From CAYWMP01 sp964459445 (lineage in GTDB: Bacteria; Desulfobacterota; DSM-4660; Desulfatiglandales; HGW-15), in NCBI GenBank assembly GCA_964459445.1, contig CAYWMP010000210.1:1-9549 (forward strand): a stretch of DNA of 9,549 nucleotides. Direction: 5' to 3'. The notes under the pieces were generated by a model that did no database searches, was not told where the DNA came from, and saw nothing but the letters and a program-made list of their open reading frames with translations. A program made the position numbers and the translations under genes. The stretch's first letter is position 1, and every line of letters begins with the position of its first letter. Positions 5,387 to 9,549 of this stretch are shown piece by piece.

Positions 5387-5411
5387 TTCAAAAAAAGGAG
5401 CTAATGAATCC

Positions 5412-6803
5412 ATGTTCATAGGAAGGGAAAAAGAACTCTCATTTCTGGAAGACGTTTACTCATCTAAGGAGTCAGCCCTCATCCCAGTTTATGGAAGGCG
5501 GCGTGTAGGTAAAAGTGAGCTTATCCTGAAATTTCTCGGTCCCAAGCCAGGTATCTACTATCTGGGCAAAATGGCTCCAGCCGCACTCCAGATTCGTGAA
5601 TTCCTCCGGGAGGCTGCCAGAGTTCTTGATGAGCCTCTATTATCTTCTCTTGCGGTGAAAAACTGGTCTGAAGTATTCGCTGTGGTTTCGGATAAATGCA
5701 AATCAAAGGGGAAATTTGTCATCGTGCTCGATGAGTTTCAATGGATGGTAGCTGCCAGTCGTGAATTGCCCTCAGTCATCCAAGAATATTGGGATCGTTT
5801 CTGGAAGAACTCAGGAGATATGTTGGTTATTTTGTGCGGTTCATACATCGGTTTTATGGAGCGAGAGGTGCTCGGACGGAAAAGCCCGTTATTCGGGAGA
5901 CGCACATCACAGATTCTCTTGCGGCCGTTTTCCTATATTGAAGCAGCAGAATTCTATCCCCGCTGGTCACTTTTAAATCGTGCTTTAACTTTTTTCATCT
6001 GTGGCGGGATTCCACTTTACTTGCGTTTTTTCAATCAAACGAAGTCCGTGGAAAAAAACATCGAAGAGAAATTACTTGATGAATTCGGACCTCTGTTTCG
6101 TGAACCGGAGTTTTTGCTTCGGGAAGAACTCAGGGGCGTTGAAAATTTTCATGCCGTGCTGACAGCTGTAGCTGCGGGATATACCAGCAATCAAGCCATT
6201 GCTGCTCAAACAGGCATTCCTGAGAGGAGCCTTCACTATTATATCCAGCAGTTGAGTAATCTTGGGTATATTAGCAAAAGATTACCCCTCACCGGAAAGA
6301 AGCCAAACCAGCGGAAAGTCCGATACGTACTCCAGGATCCTTTGTTGCGTTTCTGGTTCAGATTTGTGTTTCCCAACCTTAGTTTTATACAGCAAATGGG
6401 TGCCCGGCGCGCTTTGCGTGAACGCATTCGCCCTGAACTTGATGCTTATTTTGGTTTGTGTTTCGAAGAGTTGTGTCGGCAGGCCCTACCGGCAATTTAT
6501 CAAAGGGAAAGTGTAAGTGCTGGTTTTGAGGTAGGGGAGTATTGGGATAAAAAAGTGCAGATAGATGTAGTCGGTCTGAGAGACGATCATTGGACGGATC
6601 TTGGTGAATGTAAATGGGGATCTGTCAGATCCTATAAAATGCTTATTGAAGATCTGGAAAGAAAGTTAAAAGCATATCCAAACCCGCGCGGAGCAACCAT
6701 AGGGAAACGATTTTTTTTAAGAAATAAACCGGGCTCCAAGGTGAGAGGCGATTATGACGCGAAATGGTATGATCTGGAAGATTTGTATGGGATGCTTGGT
6801 TAG
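5412..6803 (+). CDS. DUF234-type AAA-like ATPase with PD-(D/E)xK-like C-terminus
   Basis: This 463-residue protein belongs to the family first annotated as archaeal ATPase with C-terminal DUF234. It starts with the family's typical MFIGREKEL. Walker A is GRRRVGKS (28-35). Walker B is VIVLDE (103-108), with D107 and E108 present. A sensor-like CGSYIGFM follows at 142-149. A winged helix spans about 245-292 (TSNQAIAAQTGIPERSLHYY). The C-terminal domain has E352/E353, D385 (QIDVVG) and GECKW with E399 and K401, matching the E..D..ExK layout of PD-(D/E)xK nucleases. Family knowledge places these proteins in defence or mobile contexts, but their biology is poorly known. ATG 5412 is preferred (AGGAG 11 nt upstream); the open frame back to 5328 runs through the promoter. 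It is monocistronic and converges with the next gene. Confidence 0.9.
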   Translation: MFIGREKELSFLEDVYSSKESALIPVYGRRRVGKSELILKFLGPKPGIYYLGKMAPAALQIREFLREAARVLDEPLLSSLAVKNWSEVFAVVSDKCKSKGKFVIVLDEFQWMVAASRELPSVIQEYWDRFWKNSGDMLVILCGSYIGFMEREVLGRKSPLFGRRTSQILLRPFSYIEAAEFYPRWSLLNRALTFFICGGIPLYLRFFNQTKSVEKNIEEKLLDEFGPLFREPEFLLREELRGVENFHAVLTAVAAGYTSNQAIAAQTGIPERSLHYYIQQLSNLGYISKRLPLTGKKPNQRKVRYVLQDPLLRFWFRFVFPNLSFIQQMGARRALRERIRPELDAYFGLCFEELCRQALPAIYQRESVSAGFEVGEYWDKKVQIDVVGLRDDHWTDLGECKWGSVRSYKMLIEDLERKLKAYPNPRGATIGKRFFLRNKPGSKVRGDYDAKWYDLEDLYGMLG

Positions 6804-6821
6804 CAGTTCTTTGTACGAAAC

Positions 6822-6891
6822 CGGATATAGCATAGCATAACGGGTTATTGCACAAGCGGACCGGCAACGGCGTTGACCAGGGCCATATCCG
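6822..6891. repeat. Loose inverted repeat in the convergent intergenic gap
   Basis: CGGATAT (6822-6828) and ATATCCG (6885-6891) are perfect 7-bp arms around 56 bases. Within these is a small dyad, ATAAC-GG-GTTAT (6837-6848). It lies between two convergent genes, where a bidirectional terminator would be expected, but the stems are short and lack T-runs. Function is uncertain. Confidence 0.25.
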
Positions 6892-6905
6892 ATTATTGAT
6901 TCACA

Positions 6906-7346
6906 CTATTTCCTCTGAAGCAAGCCTTCTAAAATCTCCGCCGCATCACGGGCGAAATTGGGGCATATTTTCCGGGCAAGGCCCTCCTCTTTCATCCTTC
7001 TCTCGCCCTCCTCTGTACTCCTCACAACGCCCAGGAGTTCATTGCACGTCAAGGCCCCGTGTTTTTCTTTAAAGGCATTTAAGAATTCGACCACTTTGGG
7101 GTGCGTATCTTTTCTGGCCTGACCTTCATCCGGGTGGTTAAAGGCATGGGCAAGGACCTGGACTGCGCCGGAGAGAAATCCACAGATCCCCCCAGACACC
7201 CCGACACCACCCCCGAGGGGCCGTCCGAAGACCCTGGCCGTGTCCGCATCCATGCCCACGTCTTCTCCGTAAACCGTAAGGATTGCCTGGGCACAATTCA
7301 ATCCACCATTCAAAAACAAATCATTTGTCTTATCAATCCTGTTCAT
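6906..7346 (-). CDS. C-GCAxxG-C-C family redox-type protein
   Basis: This 146-residue protein has the four spaced cysteines that define the family: C18 in LNCAQAIL, C55 in GGICGFLSGA (52-61), C101 in ALTCNELLG, and C128 in KICPNF. A Gly-rich stretch, GRPLGGGVGVSGG (41-53), precedes the second Cys. The length is normal for the family. Such proteins are frequent in strict anaerobes and are thought to bind metal or take part in redox chemistry; no reaction is established. No signal peptide is seen, so it is likely cytoplasmic. The start is secure: a near-perfect Shine-Dalgarno sequence, AAGGAGGT (complement of 7352-7359), stands 5 nt before the ATG at 7346. I found no clear promoter. The gene is monocistronic and converges with the ATPase gene. 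Confidence 0.9.
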   Translation of the reverse strand: MNRIDKTNDLFLNGGLNCAQAILTVYGEDVGMDADTARVFGRPLGGGVGVSGGICGFLSGAVQVLAHAFNHPDEGQARKDTHPKVVEFLNAFKEKHGALTCNELLGVVRSTEEGERRMKEEGLARKICPNFARDAAEILEGLLQRK

Positions 7347-7464
7347 TTTCGACCTCCTTCTTTATTTTCTGCGCGTTAGAGATACTGCACTTTAAATTAG
7401 CCACCCGCTCCCCATCGAATTCACTCAGGGTCGCTCGACACACACCGACGAACCGGTCAGACTC

Positions 7465-7486
7465 GCCCGCCACAAGTATGGCGGGC
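7465..7486. repeat. GCCCGCC/GGCGGGC hairpin, second copy
   Basis: GCCCGCC (7465-7471) and GGCGGGC (7480-7486) form a perfect stem with an 8-nt loop. With its left flank (7458-7486) it matches 26 of 29 bases of 4778-4806; the stem is unchanged, and the differences are one flanking base and two loop bases. It is the same small palindromic repeat family. Confidence 0.65.
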
Positions 7487-7497
7487 TGACACAGAAA

Positions 7498-7526
7498 TTT
7501 TGCCTCCGCGACCTGCGGAGGCAAAA
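7498..7526. repeat. Perfect 12-bp hairpin A (loop GACCT)
   Basis: TTTTGCCTCCGC (7498-7509) pairs perfectly with GCGGAGGCAAAA (7515-7526) around the loop GACCT. Compared with the reverse complement of hairpin B (7582-7610), the only differences are two swapped base pairs in the stem. It is followed by a small ATCGC/GCGAT hairpin at about 7534-7546. It lies in a gap without genes, so a repeat role is more likely than a gene-specific one. Confidence 0.65.
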
Positions 7527-7581
7527 GATGCCGATCGCTTCGCGATAACACCTACCCTTTTACCTGTAAAGCATATGGCCC

Positions 7582-7610
7582 TTTTGCCTGGGCAGGTCGC
7601 CCAGGCAAAA
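7582..7610. repeat. Perfect 12-bp hairpin B (inverted copy of A with compensatory changes)
   Basis: TTTTGCCTGGGC (7582-7593) pairs perfectly with GCCCAGGCAAAA (7599-7610) around AGGTC, the complement of the hairpin A loop. Each stem ends in A-runs and T-runs, so it could also act as a bidirectional terminator, but no gene ends close to it. Confidence 0.65.
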
Positions 7611-7612
7611 AG

Positions 7613-7645
7613 TCTTTAATGTCTGCGTTCGTCTGCGGTTAAACA
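7613..7645. repeat. Uninterrupted CGCAGAC tandem repeat
   Basis: On the plus strand GTCTGCG occurs at 7621-7627 and 7631-7637, with period 10, followed by GTTAAACA. On the minus strand this reads TTTAACCGCAGACGAACGC followed by AGAC, the same frame of words as 4771-4816 but without the hairpin inside. Confidence 0.6.
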
Positions 7646-7903
7646 ATTTACGAGTGTAACTTGATTAATAAGGCATTTATGCTCACACTTTAATATCGTT
7701 ATGAAGGGTATTGAAATTTTTGATATCGAGTCAAACGATTTGTTTCGATAAGTCAGATCGAAAAAAGTGATTGGAGGGCGGGGGAGGGATTTTGGTTCGA
7801 TAACAACTTGTTAGGTCGTTTTTGGAGCCAACCTTGCATATTGAAAAGGCAATAGGATCGGACCATCGATGAGATGTTCTGAAAGGCATTACCAGGCGAA
7901 TAA
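7646..7903. other. Spacer upstream of the FapA-like gene
   Basis: No gene is recognised. The stretch is AT-rich up to about 7740 and then mixed. Possible promoter-like words exist (for example TTGAAA near 7710), but none pairs with a convincing -10 box at the right distance, so I do not call a promoter. No riboswitch consensus was recognised. Confidence 0.4.
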
Positions 7904-9526
7904 ATGCAAGAGCTCTCCATAACCGTAAAAACCAAAACCAAGAAGGACGCCCTGACGGAAGGCGCCCGTGAACTCGGTGTAGAGGCGAAAGAGCTCCAGG
8001 TGACGAAGGTCGACGGTGACACCTATACCGTTTCCCTAAAGAACGCACCGGGTCAACTGGATATCCTGGTTCGGGAAGACAATATGGCGGCCGTTCTGAA
8101 GATCATCACACCGCCCCTAGGCGATGGGGAACCATTGACCACGGAGGATGTGGAACAGGCTTTGGCCGATCTTGGTATTGAGTTCGGGATTGACGGGGAA
8201 AAGATCTCGGAGGCTGTGGCCAAGGTAGCGGAGACCGGAACTCCCCAGGAAAACATACCGATTGCCGAGGGTAAGCCTCCAATTGCGGGGGAAGCAGGAA
8301 AAATAGAAATGAAAATCGGCCGGGATGCGCCCAACAGCGATCCCTGGGCCCGCAATATGGTAAAGCCGGGACAGATCATCGCCGTCATGGTCCCTGCTAC
8401 CGAAGGGAGCGTTGGGCGGAATATCCATGGTCAGGAGGTCCCTGCCGAAAGAGGCGCGGATGCCGAGTTTTCGGCCGGCGAAAATGTGACCATTGCCAAA
8501 GACGGCCTATCCTTCATTTCCACGGTTTACGGTGCGGCGCGGGAAACCTTTAAGGACGTATCGGTCACCGATTTGGTGAAAGTCGATCCCGACGGTATGT
8601 GGGCGGAGATGCCAATAACCCCGGTACTTGCAGACAACAGCCGCCTGACCGTCGAGGACATGACCGGTATACTGAAGCAAGCGGGTGTAAAACAGGGGAT
8701 CAAAGAGGATACCATCAAAGAGGCCCTGGAAGGAGAAGAGGCGGTTGAAAATTGCCGAGTTGCCGAGGGCACCCCGGCCAAAGACGGGGTGGACGCAAAA
8801 ATTGAGTTCCAATTTCAATTGAACGGCGATGATCCGGAAACCGTTGATGGGGAAAGAAACAGCGGTGATTTGGAGGCCGCTAACATAATCAAAGATACGG
8901 TGAACGGCGGTGACGTGCTGGCAAAAAAAATTCCCGTTGTCGATCCAGTGAACGGGCGTACTGTCACCGGGACGGTCCTAAAGGGGGCCAAGCCGAAAGA
9001 TATCAAAGTGGCGGCCGGAGAGAACGTGAACGTCAAGGATGACGACCTGACCTTTGCTGTGGCCGAGGGCATGGTTGTGGGTTACGCCGACTACCTCAAC
9101 GGCCAATTGTGTGTCGAGGACCCGCTGCGCATATCCGAAGATGGATTATGCGTCAATTTGACCGTGCATCCTCCAGGTTCAACAGGCAAGGCCTTGACCT
9201 CGGCACAGGTTGAAAAGCGCTTGGCCGATAGAGAGGTTGTCCATGGTATCCTCCCGGATGTTGCCAAAAAAGCCATCACCGATGCCGCTTACAAGAAGAT
9301 GCCCTGTCACGACTGGGTAATCGCCAAAGGGAAGGCCCCAAAAAATGGCCAAGACGCCCGAATTAAACTGAAATTTCCAGCCGAAAAAATTCCCGGCACC
9401 GTAATAAGAGGCACCGACCGGATGGATTATAAGGAACAGCAATCCATCGTGAATGTCAAAAAAGGGGACGTGCTGGCCATCAGAGTCCCCCCTAAAGCAG
9501 GGATTTTATTGAGTCAAATAAATTAA
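7904..9526 (+). CDS. Jag_N plus tandem FapA (DUF342)-like modules, probably 3'-truncated
   Basis: This 540-residue protein starts with a Jag_N-like domain (about 3-48, ITVKTKTKKDALTEGARELG). Three FapA-type modules follow. Module 1 is about 68-212, with IAEGKPPIAGEAGKIEMK (120-137), VMVPATEGSVGRNIHG (161-176) and FSAGENVTIAKDG (189-201). Module 2 is about 238-410, with VAEGTPAKDGVDAKIEF (286-302), KKIPVVDPVNGRTVTG (341-356) and VAAGENVNVKDDD (369-381). Module 3 is about 416-533, with IAKGKAPKNGQDARIKLKF (473-491) and IRVPPKAG (526-533). It then diverges and stops. The beta-helix and coiled-coil region usual in FapA relatives is missing. FapA proteins affect polar flagellar assembly or related cell-pole functions; a role here is not established. 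A weak AGGCG lies 7 nt before the ATG, and a stop codon just upstream fixes the start. Confidence 0.8.
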   Translation: MQELSITVKTKTKKDALTEGARELGVEAKELQVTKVDGDTYTVSLKNAPGQLDILVREDNMAAVLKIITPPLGDGEPLTTEDVEQALADLGIEFGIDGEKISEAVAKVAETGTPQENIPIAEGKPPIAGEAGKIEMKIGRDAPNSDPWARNMVKPGQIIAVMVPATEGSVGRNIHGQEVPAERGADAEFSAGENVTIAKDGLSFISTVYGAARETFKDVSVTDLVKVDPDGMWAEMPITPVLADNSRLTVEDMTGILKQAGVKQGIKEDTIKEALEGEEAVENCRVAEGTPAKDGVDAKIEFQFQLNGDDPETVDGERNSGDLEAANIIKDTVNGGDVLAKKIPVVDPVNGRTVTGTVLKGAKPKDIKVAAGENVNVKDDDLTFAVAEGMVVGYADYLNGQLCVEDPLRISEDGLCVNLTVHPPGSTGKALTSAQVEKRLADREVVHGILPDVAKKAITDAAYKKMPCHDWVIAKGKAPKNGQDARIKLKFPAEKIPGTVIRGTDRMDYKEQQSIVNVKKGDVLAIRVPPKAGILLSQIN

Positions 9527-9549
9527 CATTTTTTGTGTTGGTTATCAAA
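9503..9549. other. AT-rich junction ending the FapA-like frame
   Basis: After the conserved VPPKAG the DNA turns sharply AT-rich (about 20% G+C over the last 47 bases), and the frame ends at TAA 9524-9526. The third module lacks its conserved GxxVxG...GxNv part. This looks like a breakpoint (insertion, deletion or rearrangement), but the window stops too early to identify the right-hand side. Confidence 0.45.

Noticed and set aside
4733..5411. CRISPR array or tRNA in the repeat-rich spacer
   Set aside because: Repeats are inverted and of different kinds, not evenly spaced direct repeats, and no tRNA arms or T-loop consensus are present.
6837..6891. Possible integron attC site (ATAAC and GTTAT words)
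   Set aside because: The two core-like words are adjacent instead of flanking a long imperfect stem, and there is no cassette array or integrase.
7347..7410. Possible sigma54 promoter for the C-GCAxxG-C-C gene (TGGC...TGC on the minus strand)
   Set aside because: The GG and GC elements are 12 bases apart rather than the required 10.
7333..7551. 72-residue minus-strand frame overlapping the C-GCAxxG-C-C start
   Set aside because: It is made of hairpin A and the GCCCGCC repeat, has no ribosome site, and overlaps the well-marked start of the real gene.
7640..7903. Cyclic di-GMP or other riboswitch upstream of the FapA-like gene
   Set aside because: No conserved riboswitch core sequence or matching stem arrangement could be recognised.
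7731..8048. Minus-strand frames overlapping the start of the FapA-like gene
   Set aside because: They are antisense shadows of the Jag_N coding region with odd composition and no motif.

Overview
The window looks like an accessory, partly mobile region from a mid-GC anaerobic bacterium. My best guess is a Desulfobacterota (deltaproteobacterial) relative. The clues are a C-GCAxxG-C-C family redox protein, a Jag_N/FapA (DUF342) protein, and intergenic repeats of the CGCAGAG/CGCAGAC type. This placement is inference from gene content, not from a marker gene.

Layout. (1) Positions 49-1095, minus strand: a class II Fic protein (AMPylator family) with a self-inhibitory motif and a C-terminal winged helix. 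(2) Positions 1564-3258, plus strand: a complete tripartite toxin-antitoxin operon of the HipBST type (hipB, hipS, hipT). It sits behind two promoter candidates and four operator-like palindromes spaced by about four helical turns. hipB appears to be leaderless from the nearer promoter. (3) Positions 3441-4732, minus strand: a MarR-family regulator and, downstream, a small class I SAM methyltransferase, with shared operator-like half sites. (4) Positions 4733-5411: a gene-free, repeat-rich spacer. It holds a nested palindromic repeat, a 129-nt element that folds as an outer stem plus three hairpins (the layout of a retron msr-msd RNA, but with no reverse transcriptase in the window), and a second compound inverted repeat. 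(5) Positions 5412-6803, plus strand: a DUF234-type ATPase whose C-terminus carries PD-(D/E)xK nuclease-like residues, behind a very good sigma70-type promoter overlapped by palindromes. (6) Positions 6906-7346, minus strand: a C-GCAxxG-C-C redox protein. (7) Positions 7347-7903: a second repeat-rich spacer with three hairpins, two of which covary. (8) Positions 7904-9526, plus strand: a Jag_N protein with two complete FapA-like modules and a third that stops mid-domain beside an AT-rich junction.

How they work together. The Fic gene and HipBST form a cluster of post-translational modifiers (AMP transfer and Ser phosphorylation) of the toxin-antitoxin kind. The MarR/methyltransferase pair looks like a small inducible module. 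The ATPase is an isolated, self-promoted gene typical of defence or mobile regions. The two spacers share the same palindromic repeat families, so the stretch has been remodelled by small repeats. No tRNA, rRNA, CRISPR array, transposase or reverse transcriptase was seen.
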